From the NCBI GenBank assembly GCA_022844485.1, contig JALHLQ010000001.1:476369-540368 (forward strand): a DNA stretch of 64,000 nucleotides. Reading direction: 5' to 3'. A model generated the notes under the pieces. It saw only the letters and a list, made by a program, of their open reading frames with translations. It was not told where the DNA came from and made no database searches. Every line of letters starts with the position of its first letter. Positions within the stretch are counted from its first letter, which is position 1. Source of the stretch: Xanthobacteraceae bacterium. Its GTDB lineage: Bacteria > Pseudomonadota > Alphaproteobacteria > Rhizobiales > Xanthobacteraceae. Of the stretch, positions 35,247 through 44,783 are shown piece after piece. The translations under genes were made by a program, and so were the position numbers.

Positions 35247-36227
35247 ATGCCCCTTGAGACGCTCGCACTCGCTTTCTTCGTCACCGTGGCGGCGGGCGGC
35301 GTCGTTTGGGTTTTCGTCTATCCGCTTCTCTCCGGCGAGCGCCATGCCGAGAAGCGGGTGGCAAGCGTCGCCAAATCGGACACGGCGGCTCGTCTCAGCG
35401 CCATTAAGAACGTTCCGAAGGTGCGGCGCGAACAGGTCGAGGAAAGCCTGAAGGAACTAGAGATCAAGCAGAGAAAACACGTGAAACTGCCGGTTTCGGT
35501 GCGCATCGAGCAGGCGGGGCTCTCGTGGTCGAAACGTAAATTCTGGCTGATTTCCGCGGCGCTGGGCCTCGGCTCGTTTGCGCTGGTCATGGTGACGAGC
35601 GGCAATGTGTTTGCCGCCCTTGCGCTGGCCTTCACGGCGGGAATGGGGCTGCCGCGCTGGACTCTCTCCTATCTGAAGAAGCGGCGCGAAGCGGCTTTCC
35701 TCAACGGACTGCCCGATGCCGTGGATGTCATCGTACGCGGGATCAAGGCCGGGCTGCCTCTGCTCGATTGCTTGAAGGTGATCGCAAACGATTCACCGGA
35801 CCCGGTCGGAGGCGAGTTCAAGAAGATCATCGACACCCAGACAATCGGGATTCCGATCGGCGAAGCCTGTGCAAAGCTTTACGATCGCATGCCGGTGCCC
35901 GAGGCGAATTTTTTTGGAATCGTCATTTCGATCCAGCAGCGTTCGGGCGGAAACTTGTCCGAAGCGCTTGGAAATCTGTCGCGCGTGTTGCGCGATCGCA
36001 AGAAGATGAAGGCCAAGGTGCAAGCCATGTCCATGGAGGCAAAAGCCTCCGCGGCGATCATCGGCGCTTTGCCGATCATTGTCATGGTGCTCGTCTACCT
36101 GTCGAGCCCGAACTACATCGAGCTGCTGTGGACGACCCCCGTGGGCCGGATCATGCTCGCGGCCTCGGGCTTTTGGATGCTGATGGGGGTCCTGGTGATG
36201 CGCAAGATGATCAATTTTGATTTCTGA
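35247..36227 (+). CDS. tadB: Flp pilus inner-membrane protein TadB
   Basis: A 326-residue integral membrane platform protein of the type II secretion F domain family. One helix lies near the N-terminus, two near residues 105-140, and two at the C-terminal end. The conserved F domain (about 150-300) starts FLNGLPDAVDVIVRGIKAGL and includes GIVISIQQRSGGNLSEAL and LRDRKKMKAKV. It pairs with TadC and the ATPase CpaF. It starts 20 bases after cpaF and is followed by tadC after eight bases. Confidence 0.94.
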   Translation: MPLETLALAFFVTVAAGGVVWVFVYPLLSGERHAEKRVASVAKSDTAARLSAIKNVPKVRREQVEESLKELEIKQRKHVKLPVSVRIEQAGLSWSKRKFWLISAALGLGSFALVMVTSGNVFAALALAFTAGMGLPRWTLSYLKKRREAAFLNGLPDAVDVIVRGIKAGLPLLDCLKVIANDSPDPVGGEFKKIIDTQTIGIPIGEACAKLYDRMPVPEANFFGIVISIQQRSGGNLSEALGNLSRVLRDRKKMKAKVQAMSMEAKASAAIIGALPIIVMVLVYLSSPNYIELLWTTPVGRIMLAASGFWMLMGVLVMRKMINFDF

Positions 36228-36235
36228 GGCATGGC

Positions 36236-37210
36236 ATGCTCGATCTGATCATCGACCGCTTTCAAGATCCGCGCTTCCTCACGATGATCTTTGCGGCCAT
36301 TGCTGCGGGGGCGACTGTGCTGACGCTCGCCATGCCGCTTGTCTCGGCCGACAATCTCGATAACCGGATGAGAGCGGTTGCGCTCGAGCGCGAGAAGATC
36401 CGCCAGCGTGAACGCGAGCGAATGGCGCGCGGCGACAAGGTGGCGCTGCGGCAATCGCCGAAGCAATACATGAAGGTCGCCGTCGAGCGCTTCAAGCTCG
36501 CGAAGTGGCTCGGCCAAGAGGAGGCGCGCACGCTCTTGGTGCAAGCGGGCTATCGCGGGCAAGCGCCCTATGTGGCCTATCTTTTCTTCCGGTTGGTCAC
36601 TCCGACCGTGATGCTGATCACCTCGGCGACTTACGTCTTTCTCCTTTTGGATCTGGCGCAGCCGCCGCTGATCAAAGCGGGCATTTGTCTTGGCGCTGCC
36701 TATGGCGGCATGCACCTGCCTTATCTCTTTCTGAAGAACGCCATTCAGCGACGCCAGGTGAGCATCAAGCGCGCGTTCCCGGACGCGCTCGATCTGCTGC
36801 TGATCTGCGTTGAATCCGGAATGTCGGTCGAAGCGGGCTTCCGCAAGGTGAGCCAGGAAATCGGAACCCAGTCGATACCCTTGGCGGAGGAACTCACGCT
36901 CACGACTGCGGAACTATCCTATCTTCAGGAACGGCGCCAAGCCTACGAGAACCTCGCCAAGCGCACGGACCTCGAAGGCGTGAAAAGCGTCTGCATGGCC
37001 TTGCAGCAGGCCGAGCGCTATGGGACGCCGGTCGGCCAAGCCTTGCGCGTCATGGCGCAGGAGAATCGTGACATGCGCATGTCAGAAGCCGAGAAGAAGG
37101 CGGCGTCGCTGCCGCCCAAGCTGACCGTGCCGATGATCTTGTTCTTCCTGCCTGTGCTGTTCATCGTGATCCTTGGGCCTGCTGCGATCAAAGTCATGGG
37201 CATGCAGTAG
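36236..37210 (+). CDS. tadC: Flp pilus inner-membrane protein TadC
   Basis: A 324-residue partner of TadB, also with a type II secretion F domain. Helices are visible near residues 12-32, 115-140, and at the C-terminus (FFLPVLFIVILGPAAI). The F domain contains FPDALDLLLICVESGMSVEA near residue 185 and MRMSEAEKKAASLPPKLTVP near 283. It is the last plus-strand gene of the tad unit; the convergent tadD ends 28 bases downstream and no clear terminator was seen there. Confidence 0.94.
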   Translation: MLDLIIDRFQDPRFLTMIFAAIAAGATVLTLAMPLVSADNLDNRMRAVALEREKIRQRERERMARGDKVALRQSPKQYMKVAVERFKLAKWLGQEEARTLLVQAGYRGQAPYVAYLFFRLVTPTVMLITSATYVFLLLDLAQPPLIKAGICLGAAYGGMHLPYLFLKNAIQRRQVSIKRAFPDALDLLLICVESGMSVEAGFRKVSQEIGTQSIPLAEELTLTTAELSYLQERRQAYENLAKRTDLEGVKSVCMALQQAERYGTPVGQALRVMAQENRDMRMSEAEKKAASLPPKLTVPMILFFLPVLFIVILGPAAIKVMGMQ

Positions 37211-37238
37211 GCCACTCTGGGACCGGCCGGCGATCCGT

Positions 37239-38057
37239 CTAGTCCGCAGACTGTTGCGCGACCTTCCGCGGTTCACGCGGCTTGGATCTTTGCTGCGAAA
37301 GCATCGCGCGCAGATAGGCGATATTGGCGGATGCCTCCGCCGGCGGCAGGTCGGAGCGCGCGATCGTTTCTGCTTCCTCGAAGCGGCCCTGCAGGCCGAC
37401 GACAAGCGCGAGGTTTTGACGGACGCGCGGATCGGCGCTGCCCCGTGCAACCGCGCGCCGAAGAGTCTGCTCGGCCTGCGGCAGTTCCTTCGAGAGGGCG
37501 TAGGAGAGACCGAGGTTTGAAAGAACCGAAGGGTCATCAGGGGCGAGCTTGAGCGCGCTTGAGTAATAGCGGCGGGCCTCCTCGTGGCGGCCCAGCTGGT
37601 CGAGCACGGCGCCCTGGACGGAGAGGATGCGCCAATCCGGCTGGTCGGGCGTGTGCGCACGGCTCAGCACCTCGAAGGCCTGCTGATGATTGCCGGACTC
37701 GGTCAATGCGCGGCCGAACGCGCCGAGCACCGCTTTGTTCTTCGGATGCTGGATCGAGGCTTGCTCGAGCACGGCTGCAGCCTGAGAACGCTGCCCGATG
37801 GCGCGAAGCGCGTGCGCATAGCGCACTGCGGCATCCGGATCGCGCGGGTTGGCGCGATAGCGCTCGCCGGCGGCATCGACGTCGCGTCGGACGTCCGCCT
37901 CGGCGCGCTCGCTCGAGGGCGAGGAGGACGAAGTGGACGAGGAGCTCAATCCCGTCGAATCGCTGGTGCGAGTTGTTTTGCATCCGGAAACGGCCGCGCC
38001 GACCAAGGCCAGCACGGCAACCGAATGGAGAAGGCGAGGGGAACGCGACGGGACCAT
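37239..38057 (-). CDS. tadD: TadD-like tetratricopeptide-repeat lipoprotein
   Basis: A 272-residue outer-membrane pilotin-like lipoprotein. The signal ends in the lipobox VSGC with Cys26. A serine-rich linker follows, then four or so TPR units (about residues 60-240) such as AVRYAHALRAIGQRSQAAAV and VLSNLGLSYALSKELPQAEQ. TadD is needed in known systems for secretin placement. It is transcribed toward tadC, on its own, from a region with a CtrA-like box. The identification rests on the TPR-lipoprotein layout and locus position. Confidence 0.85.
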   Translation of the reverse strand: MVPSRSPRLLHSVAVLALVGAAVSGCKTTRTSDSTGLSSSSTSSSSPSSERAEADVRRDVDAAGERYRANPRDPDAAVRYAHALRAIGQRSQAAAVLEQASIQHPKNKAVLGAFGRALTESGNHQQAFEVLSRAHTPDQPDWRILSVQGAVLDQLGRHEEARRYYSSALKLAPDDPSVLSNLGLSYALSKELPQAEQTLRRAVARGSADPRVRQNLALVVGLQGRFEEAETIARSDLPPAEASANIAYLRAMLSQQRSKPREPRKVAQQSAD

Positions 38058-38117
38058 GCTCGAACTCCACCAGGCTCGACGCGCGCCGGGCCTCGCTCGA
38101 TCAATACTTCGTTAAGG

Positions 38118-38132
38118 CTAAGGATGAGTTAA
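38118..38132. promoter_or_regulatory. CtrA-like box upstream of tadD (CTAA-N7-TTAA)
   Basis: CTAAGGATGAGTTAA matches TTAA-N7-TTAA at seven of eight defined positions. It lies about 60-75 bases upstream of the tadD start on the minus strand, in the 154-base gap facing the aminopeptidase gene. A further TTAA lies at 38112-38115. It could serve either gene; the tad context favours tadD. Confidence 0.4.
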
Positions 38133-38211
38133 TCGGTGCGGTGCAGGAGCATGGAACGCCTTCACCGGCCGGTTCGGCCATGATAAGGGCCCGCTCGACG
38201 GACCAAGCCGA

Positions 38212-39591
38212 ATGCCGATGCACCCCATCTTCGAAGCCAAAGCTGCCGCCGCGACGCCGATCTGGTTCGTATCGAGTACGAACGGCATGTCCACTCCGGA
38301 GTCCATCGCGCCGGCCGCGCAAACTTTTGCCAAGGCAGCCGGCTTTGAGGCGAAGGCAGGAGACTGTCTGCTCGTTCCAGGCGGCCAGGGCAGGACTTTC
38401 GGCGTTCTGTTCGGGCTCGGCTCCGACAAGGACGTCGACCCGTTCCTTCCGGGCAAACTGCCTCAGCTGCTCCCGGCGGGCGCTTATCGCTTCGCCAACG
38501 CCCCGCGTGATTCTCGCCTCGCCGCGCTGGCATTTGCGCTCGGGGCCTATCGCTTCTCGCGCTATCGCGAACAGCCGGAGAAGAGCGTGCGACTGGCTTT
38601 GCCCGAGGGCGTCGACGCCGCCGATCTGTCGCGCATTGTGGACGCCACCACGCTTGCCCGCGACCTCATCAACACGCCGGCTAACGACATGGGTCCTGCC
38701 GAGCTCGAGGCGGCGGCACGGAGCGTCGCAAAGACGTTCGGTGCCAAAACGCGCAGCATCGTCGGCGACGATCTTCTCAAGCAGAATTTCCCCCTCGTCC
38801 ACGCCGTAGGCCGTGCCGCGGCTCGCGCCCCTCGTCTTGTCGATCTCGTTTGGGGAAATCCAAAACATCCGAAAGTCACGCTGGCCGGCAAGGGCGTGTG
38901 TTTCGATTCCGGCGGACTCGATATCAAGCCGGAGAACGCGATGCTGCTCATGAAGAAGGACATGGGCGGCGCGGCAACGGCGCTCGCCCTTGCCCAGTTG
39001 ATCATGGACGCCAAGCTGAAGGTAAGACTGCGCGTCCTCATCCCCGCTGTCGAGAACGCAGTGTCGGGCTCGGCCATGCGGCCGCTCGATGTCTATCCCT
39101 CGCGCAAGGGTCTCCACGTCGAAATCGGCAACACCGACGCAGAAGGCCGCCTGATCCTCGCTGATGCAATGGCTCTCGCGGATGAAGACGAACCGGACCT
39201 TCTCGTCGACTTCGGCACGCTCACGGGCGCGGCCCGCGCAGCACTCGGCCCGGAATTGCCGCCCTTCTACACGTCGGACGAGGGGCTCGCGTCAGCGCTA
39301 GCCTGCCACGCCGAAGCCGAGAACGATCCGCTTTGGCGCATGCCGTTGTGGCGGCGTTATGATTCGCTCCTCGACTCCAAGGTGGCCGATCTCAGCAACA
39401 TCGGCGCCGGCCCCTTCGCGGGCTCGATCATCTGCGCGCTTTTTCTTCAGCGTTTCGTCACGCGAGCAAAAAGCTGGCTTCACTTCGACATCTATGCCTG
39501 GAATCCCTCGACCAAACCGGCCCGCCCCGAAGGCGGAGAACTCCAGGCCGCACGCGCGCTTTATGCCCTGCTGAAGGAGCGCTACGCCTGA
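38212..39591 (+). CDS. Leucyl aminopeptidase family protein (M17)
   Basis: A 459-residue M17 metallo-aminopeptidase that releases N-terminal residues from peptides in the cytoplasm. The catalytic domain carries AGKGVCFDSGGLDIKP near residue 224, with metal and catalytic residues, KKDMGGAA near 247, and the family signature NTDAEGRLILADA near 306. The N-terminal domain is shorter and less conserved, as in the PepB-like subgroup. The ATG at 38212 is accepted although another Met follows two codons later. An NlpC/P60 peptidase gene lies just downstream, separated by a MarR gene. Confidence 0.92.
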   Translation: MPMHPIFEAKAAAATPIWFVSSTNGMSTPESIAPAAQTFAKAAGFEAKAGDCLLVPGGQGRTFGVLFGLGSDKDVDPFLPGKLPQLLPAGAYRFANAPRDSRLAALAFALGAYRFSRYREQPEKSVRLALPEGVDAADLSRIVDATTLARDLINTPANDMGPAELEAAARSVAKTFGAKTRSIVGDDLLKQNFPLVHAVGRAAARAPRLVDLVWGNPKHPKVTLAGKGVCFDSGGLDIKPENAMLLMKKDMGGAATALALAQLIMDAKLKVRLRVLIPAVENAVSGSAMRPLDVYPSRKGLHVEIGNTDAEGRLILADAMALADEDEPDLLVDFGTLTGAARAALGPELPPFYTSDEGLASALACHAEAENDPLWRMPLWRRYDSLLDSKVADLSNIGAGPFAGSIICALFLQRFVTRAKSWLHFDIYAWNPSTKPARPEGGELQAARALYALLKERYA

Positions 39592-39662
39592 GGCGAGTTG
39601 CCCCTTGCCTTCCCGGCCTGCGATAAAATAATACGGTTCCGAAACAATCGGGGGAGGCGTGA

Positions 39663-40013
39663 ATGGGCGTCGAGATGCGCCCGGCACAGGCCTTGAAGCT
39701 TCTGTACGGCCTCAATCATGCGCTCGTCACCGATGGCGAGCCGGATCTGTCCGCGCGCCAGCTTGCCATTCTGCTGACGATCTACGTCGATCCCCCGCCC
39801 CATACGGTTCGCGGATTGGCCTCCAAACTAAAGGTCACAAAACCGGTCATCACCCGCGCGCTGAACACAATGGGCAAGCTCGGCCTCGTCTCGCGGCGGC
39901 GCGACACGGCCGACAAGCGAAATGTCGTGATCCAGCGCACGGTCCAGGGCGCGCTTGCCGTGGAAAAGCTCGGCGACCTGCTGGTCGCGAAGGCGAAGGA
40001 ATTGTCGCGGTGA
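39663..40013 (+). CDS. MarR-like winged-helix regulator
   Basis: A 116-residue protein consisting mostly of a winged helix-turn-helix: ARQLAILLTIYVDPPPHTVR then GLASKLKVTKPVITRALNTM, followed by the wing SRRRDTADKRNVVI. It lacks the long dimerisation helices of full-length MarR proteins. A good ribosome site (GGGGGAGG) precedes the ATG. Its stop overlaps the GTG start of the NlpC/P60 gene by four bases (GTGA), so the two are translated together. The ligand and target are unknown. Confidence 0.85.
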   Translation: MGVEMRPAQALKLLYGLNHALVTDGEPDLSARQLAILLTIYVDPPPHTVRGLASKLKVTKPVITRALNTMGKLGLVSRRRDTADKRNVVIQRTVQGALAVEKLGDLLVAKAKELSR

Positions 40014-40870
40014 ACGCTTCCGGTTCTTTCGATCCGCGCCTGACGCCGGCCCGCCCGGACATTGCCGCCAAGCAGCTCGAAGGCCAGGTTCAGGCCGCGC
40101 GTTTTGTCGAAGGCGTCTTGCGGCAGGTGGTGGACGCGCTCGCACCCGTGCGCCGCGAGCCTTCGCATGACGCCCTGCTCGACACCGAAGCCCTTCTGGG
40201 TGAGTACGTCACGATTTATGAAACGACGGGCGAAGGCTGGGCCTGGGGCCAACTGGCCGGCGATGGTTACGTCGGCTGGTTACCCGCGAATGCGCTGGGC
40301 GCGCCTGGTCCGGCGCCCACCCATAAGGTGTCCGCAGTAAGAACCTTGGCGTTTCCCGGACCCTCCATCAAACTGGCCCCGATAGCGAGTCTGCCGCAAG
40401 GCGCTCGTGTCGCGATCGTGGACGAGCAGGGAAGCCTCTCGGTGACCGATCGCGGCGGCTACATCCCGTCTCGTCACCTCGCACCGATCAATGCGAACCG
40501 CACAGATTTTGTCTCGGTGGCGGAAGACTTTCTCGGCGCGCCCTATCTTTGGGGCGGCAAGACCAATTGCGGGCTTGATTGCTCAGGCCTCGTGCAAATG
40601 TCACTGACGGCTTGCGGCATCGATTGCCCGCGCGACAGCGACATGCAGGAGCGCGCTCTCGGCACCTCCCTGAATGCGGATGCCGCAGGCCAACTCCGGC
40701 GCGGCGACTTGATTTTTTGGAAGGGCCACGTCGCGATCGCGCGCGACGCCTCCGGTATAATCCACGCCAACGCGTTTCACATGGCCGTGGCGATCGAGCC
40801 GGCCAGCGAGGCGATCGCGCGCATTCGTGCGGGCGGGAGCGAGATCACAAGCGTGAAGCGCAGGTCCTGA
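40010..40870 (+). CDS. NlpC/P60 family C40 peptidase with SH3-like domains
   Basis: A 286-residue cysteine peptidase that would cleave peptidoglycan stem peptides such as the gamma-D-Glu to diaminopimelate bond. The N-terminal half (about residues 45-155) looks like two bacterial SH3-type domains (ETTGEGWAWGQLAGDGYVGW). The NlpC domain has catalytic Cys191 in DCSGLVQM and the histidine in KGHVAIA near 244, with a third residue in HANAF. No signal peptide is visible, so export is unclear and a role in recycling is possible. The start is GTG at 40010; the longer open frame overlies the MarR gene. Confidence 0.88.
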   Translation: MNASGSFDPRLTPARPDIAAKQLEGQVQAARFVEGVLRQVVDALAPVRREPSHDALLDTEALLGEYVTIYETTGEGWAWGQLAGDGYVGWLPANALGAPGPAPTHKVSAVRTLAFPGPSIKLAPIASLPQGARVAIVDEQGSLSVTDRGGYIPSRHLAPINANRTDFVSVAEDFLGAPYLWGGKTNCGLDCSGLVQMSLTACGIDCPRDSDMQERALGTSLNADAAGQLRRGDLIFWKGHVAIARDASGIIHANAFHMAVAIEPASEAIARIRAGGSEITSVKRRS

Positions 40871-40958
40871 GCCCGCCGCGGGCACGATGGATGCGGCGGC
40901 CCTTGACGTCCGTGGATACCTGACGGCGGGAGCGTCAGCAATTCGCGAGCGGCGAGCG

Positions 40959-41924
40959 TCAATATTCCGTCCCGGCATTCACGACGTGCCGCAGCGGTTC
41001 GCCGCGCTCGAAGGCGAGGATTTGCTCCGCAACGTCGCGCGACAGCATCGCCGGATCGCTGTCGGCCGCGTTGTGGGGGGTGATGCGCACCTTCGGATGC
41101 GTCCAGAACGCACTGTTGGGCGGGAGCGGCTCGGTGTTGAACACGTCGAGCGTCGCGCCGATCAACGTGCCGTCGTCAAGCGCCCCGAGAATGTCAGCCT
41201 CGACCTGAAGACCTCCGCGCCCGGCATTGATCAGCACCGGGCCGCCGAGGACGCCGCCGCGCGCGAGACCTGAGAGAAGCTTCCGGTTCACGATGCCGCG
41301 CGTGTCTTTCGTGAGCGGGACCAGCACGACGAGTATGTCCGTGCGCGCGAGGAAGTCGGGCAACTCGCTTTCGCCGGCGAATGAGCGGATGCCCGCGATG
41401 TCCTTCCGCGAGCGGCTCCAGCCGGCCACGTCGAAGCCCACCGTCTTCAGCTTGATCGCAGCGTCACGGCCAAGCGTGCCGAGACCCATCACGCCGACGC
41501 GCAATGCCGGCGCAGCCCATTGATCGGGCGCAATCCATTCTCGCCTCTTCTGCGCGTCATCGAACAAGCTCTGCTGTCGGTGATACCACAGGACGTGCAG
41601 CAGCACGTATTCGCCCATGCGCCCCGTGAGGTCGCCGCTTACCGCCCGCACAATCGGAACCTTCGGAAGAAGCTCCGGCTTCGCGAACAGCGCGTCCACG
41701 CCCGCTCCGAGGTTGAAGACGACTTTGAGTTTTGGAAATGCCAGCAGTGCGCCCGCCGGCGGCTTCCACACGGCGGCATAAGCTATGTCGGCGGGGTCGA
41801 CCGCGTCTTGCGGCAGCAGCGCAACCTTGCGGTCGGGAAGCGCCGCGGCGAATTGTTGTTTCCAGCGCCGCGGCTCCCAGTTGCCGGCGCTGCCGGAGAT
41901 GAGAATAGCGAGCGCGTCGTTCAT
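40959..41924 (-). CDS. GhrA-type 2-hydroxyacid dehydrogenase (glyoxylate/hydroxypyruvate reductase A)
   Basis: A 321-residue NAD(P)-dependent D-2-hydroxyacid dehydrogenase. The nucleotide fold has VGVMGLGTLGRDAAIKL near residue 140. The catalytic triad is visible as Arg in INAGRGG, Glu in DVFNTEPLP and His in ITPHNAAD. GhrA enzymes reduce glyoxylate and hydroxypyruvate. The ATG at 41924 is used; a longer frame upstream overlies the ABC ATPase gene. It lies 25 bases after the ABC ATPase on the same strand and may be read from the same transcript. Confidence 0.9.
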   Translation of the reverse strand: MNDALAILISGSAGNWEPRRWKQQFAAALPDRKVALLPQDAVDPADIAYAAVWKPPAGALLAFPKLKVVFNLGAGVDALFAKPELLPKVPIVRAVSGDLTGRMGEYVLLHVLWYHRQQSLFDDAQKRREWIAPDQWAAPALRVGVMGLGTLGRDAAIKLKTVGFDVAGWSRSRKDIAGIRSFAGESELPDFLARTDILVVLVPLTKDTRGIVNRKLLSGLARGGVLGGPVLINAGRGGLQVEADILGALDDGTLIGATLDVFNTEPLPPNSAFWTHPKVRITPHNAADSDPAMLSRDVAEQILAFERGEPLRHVVNAGTEY

Positions 41925-41949
41925 CTGCGCTACGGGCCTTCCCGCGAGA

Positions 41950-43587
41950 TCACTGGCTGACCACGCCGTCCGGCGCAATCTCCAGATCGAACGCCGCTGC
42001 GAACAGGGCGCGTGTATAAGGAGACTTCGGTTGGGAGAACACCTCGGCGGCCGCGCCTTCCTCCACGACCTTGCCGTTGCGCATGACGATGAGTCGGCTC
42101 GCAAGCGCGGCCACCACTTTCAGATCATGCGAAATGAAGAGATAGGTCAGTTCGCGCCGCTTCTGCAGGTCGCGCAGGAGATCGACAATTTGCGCCTGAA
42201 TCAGCATATCGAGCGCGCTGGTCGGCTCATCGAGCACGACAAAGGTCGGCTCGAGCGCGATGGCGCGCGCGACCGCAATACGCTGGCGCTGCCCTCCGGA
42301 AAATTCATGCGGATAGCGGAAGCGGGTTTCGGGGTCGAGCCCCACGTCGCGCAACGCATCGATCACGCGGCGCTCGCGTTCCTCTTCCGGCATGTCCGGA
42401 TGCTGGACAAGCAAGCCTTCCTCGACGATGTCGGCGACCGACATGCGCGGAGAGAGCGAGCCGTAGGGATCCTGAAACACAATCTGCATGTTGCGCCGGA
42501 ACGGCCGCATGGCCTTGAATGTGAGCCCCTGCAGGGCGTGGCCCATGAAAACGATCGGTCCGTTTGACGCAATCAATCGCAGGATCGCGAGTCCAAGCGT
42601 CGTCTTGCCGGAGCCTGACTCGCCGACAATGCCCAGCGTCTCACCCTTGCGCACCTCGATCGAGACCCCGTCGACGGCCTTGATGTGGCCGACGGTTCGT
42701 CGCAGCACGCCGCGCCGGATCGGGAACCACACTTTCAGGTCCTCCGTCTTGACGACCACCGGCCCACTCGGATTGAGCGGCGCCGGGTTGCCCTTCGGTT
42801 CGGCAGCCAGGAGGTCGCGTGTATAGGGATGTTGCGGCGAGGTGAACACCTGTTCGACCGGGCCCTGCTCGACGATTTTGCCTTCCTTCATCACGCACAC
42901 GACGTCCGCAACCTTACGCACGATGCCGAGGTCGTGGGTGATGAACAGCATCGACATGCCGAGCCGTGTCTGTATGTCCTTCAGGAGCTTCAGGATCTGC
43001 GCCTGCACGGTGACGTCGAGCGCCGTCGTCGGCTCGTCGGCGATCAGGAGGTCGGGCTCGTTCGCGAGCGCCATCGCGATCATCACGCGTTGCCGTTGCC
43101 CGCCGGAAAGCTGGTGCGGATAGCTCGAAAGCCGGCTTTCGGGATCGGGAATGCCGACCTGGCCCAGCAATTCAATGATGCGGGCGCGGGCGGCGGGGCC
43201 TTTCAAGTCACGGTGAAGCTCGAGGATCTCGCCGATCTGCTTCTCGATCGGGTGCAGCGGATTGAGCGAGGTCATCGGCTCTTGGAAGATGATCGTGATG
43301 TCGTCGCCGCGGATGCGCCGCATGTCGTTTTCGGAGCGGCCGATCAGCTCTTGACCGTTGAAGTGAATCGCGCCGGACGGATGGCTCGCGGCCGGGTAGG
43401 GCAGGAGCTTCATCACGGATAGCGCGGTGACGGATTTGCCCGAGCCGGATTCGCCGACCAGCGCCACGGTCTCGCCGCGTCGGATATCGAAGGAGATGCG
43501 GTCGACGGCAAGCGTCGTCATGCCCCCGTGCCGGAAGGCGACCGAAAGCTCGCGCACCGAAAGCAGCGGTTGGGAAGTTGCGTCCAT
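41950..43587 (-). CDS. yejF: Peptide ABC transporter, fused two-domain ATPase (YejF type)
   Basis: A 545-residue protein with two ABC ATPase domains in one chain, powering import through YejB and YejE. Domain one (about 5-260) has Walker [19 protein letters not shown] and [12 protein letters not shown]. Domain two (about 285-540) has [18 protein letters not shown] and [12 protein letters not shown]. Each domain is followed by an oligopeptide-transport tail with HPYTR or SPYTRALF. The start overlaps the yejE stop by one base (TGATG). In E. coli the YejABEF system imports microcin C-like peptides; here peptides in general are the inferred substrate. Confidence 0.94.
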   Translation of the reverse strand: MDATSQPLLSVRELSVAFRHGGMTTLAVDRISFDIRRGETVALVGESGSGKSVTALSVMKLLPYPAASHPSGAIHFNGQELIGRSENDMRRIRGDDITIIFQEPMTSLNPLHPIEKQIGEILELHRDLKGPAARARIIELLGQVGIPDPESRLSSYPHQLSGGQRQRVMIAMALANEPDLLIADEPTTALDVTVQAQILKLLKDIQTRLGMSMLFITHDLGIVRKVADVVCVMKEGKIVEQGPVEQVFTSPQHPYTRDLLAAEPKGNPAPLNPSGPVVVKTEDLKVWFPIRRGVLRRTVGHIKAVDGVSIEVRKGETLGIVGESGSGKTTLGLAILRLIASNGPIVFMGHALQGLTFKAMRPFRRNMQIVFQDPYGSLSPRMSVADIVEEGLLVQHPDMPEEERERRVIDALRDVGLDPETRFRYPHEFSGGQRQRIAVARAIALEPTFVVLDEPTSALDMLIQAQIVDLLRDLQKRRELTYLFISHDLKVVAALASRLIVMRNGKVVEEGAAAEVFSQPKSPYTRALFAAAFDLEIAPDGVVSQ

Positions 43588-44783
43588 CAGCGGCTCGTAA
43601 ACGTCTTGCGAGGATCAAAGGCATCGCGCACCGCTTCGCCGATGAAGATCAGGAGCGACAGCATGACCGCGACCGTGAAGAAGCCCGTAAGACCGAGCCA
43701 TGGCGCCTGCACGTTGGCCTTGCCCTGCGCCAGCAGCTCTCCGAGGGAGGGCGATCCGGGCGGCAGGCCGAAGCCGAGGAAGTCCAGCGCAGTCAGCGTC
43801 ATCACGGACGATGACAGGATGAACGGCAAGAACGTCATCGTCGCCACCATCGCGTTCGGCAGCAGGTGGCGAAACATGATGGTCGCGTTCGAGACGCCAA
43901 GCGCGCGTGCGGCCTGGATGTATTCGAAATTGCGCCCGCGCAAGAACTCGGCGCGAACAAGCCCGACCAGCGACACCCAGGAGAAGAGCAGAAGGATTCC
44001 GAGCAAAACGAAGAACCCCGGAACGAGCACCGAGGAAATAATGAGCAGGAGATACAAGGAAGGAATCGATGTCCAGATCTCGATGAAGCGTTGGAACAGA
44101 AGGTCCGTCCAGCCGCCGAAATAGCCTTGCACCGCGCCGGCCGCGACTCCGATCACGGACGAAATCAGTGTCAGGGCAAGTCCGAACAGCACCGAGATCC
44201 GAAAGCCATAGATCAATCTGGCGACGACGTCGCGTCCCTGATCGTCGGTCCCGAGCCAGTTCCACTCGAGGTCCCGGCAACTCGTGCCGCCTTTCTTTTC
44301 CGCGACCGGCCGGCATTGCTCCTCCGTCAGCATCCAAGTCGGTGGCGAGGGCGCCGGTGTCGGCAGATCGAGGTTGTGCGTCGAATAGGAAAATCGGATG
44401 GCAGGCCACAGCATCCATCCGCCGGTATCGGCGACGAGCTTCTGCAAGAACGGATCGCGATAGTCCGCTTCGGTTTCGAAGTCTCCGCCGAACGCGGTCT
44501 CGGGATAGGCGACAATCGCCGGAAAATAAAAGGCGCCGTCATGCTTGACGAGAAACGGCTTGTTGTTCGCGATCACCTCGGCAAGCATCGACACGATGAA
44601 CAGCACAAGGAAAATCCAGAATGACCAATATCCACGCCGGTTCGCTTTGAAGTTCAACCAGCGTCGGCGGTTGATCGGCGACAAAGACCAGCGGCCGCGC
44701 TGAATCCTCGGCGGCGTGGCGGCCCGTCTCTGACTTGCCGCCTGCGTTGGGTCGAGACGCTCTCGTACGGTCTTTGCGTCCAT
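43587..44783 (-). CDS. yejE: Peptide ABC transporter permease (YejE type)
   Basis: A 398-residue inner-membrane permease of the DppC/OppC family, longer than usual because of a periplasmic insertion after the first helix, as in YejE. The first helix is near residues 50-70. The binding-protein-dependent transport domain (about 195-395) includes LNW-GTDDQGRDVVARLIYG and the EAA-like stretch EFLRGRNFEYIQAARALGVS. The ATG at 44783 overlaps the yejB stop by one base; a GTG one codon earlier is the alternative. It is part of the five-gene yej unit. Confidence 0.93.
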   Translation of the reverse strand: MDAKTVRERLDPTQAASQRRAATPPRIQRGRWSLSPINRRRWLNFKANRRGYWSFWIFLVLFIVSMLAEVIANNKPFLVKHDGAFYFPAIVAYPETAFGGDFETEADYRDPFLQKLVADTGGWMLWPAIRFSYSTHNLDLPTPAPSPPTWMLTEEQCRPVAEKKGGTSCRDLEWNWLGTDDQGRDVVARLIYGFRISVLFGLALTLISSVIGVAAGAVQGYFGGWTDLLFQRFIEIWTSIPSLYLLLIISSVLVPGFFVLLGILLLFSWVSLVGLVRAEFLRGRNFEYIQAARALGVSNATIMFRHLLPNAMVATMTFLPFILSSSVMTLTALDFLGFGLPPGSPSLGELLAQGKANVQAPWLGLTGFFTVAVMLSLLIFIGEAVRDAFDPRKTFTSR

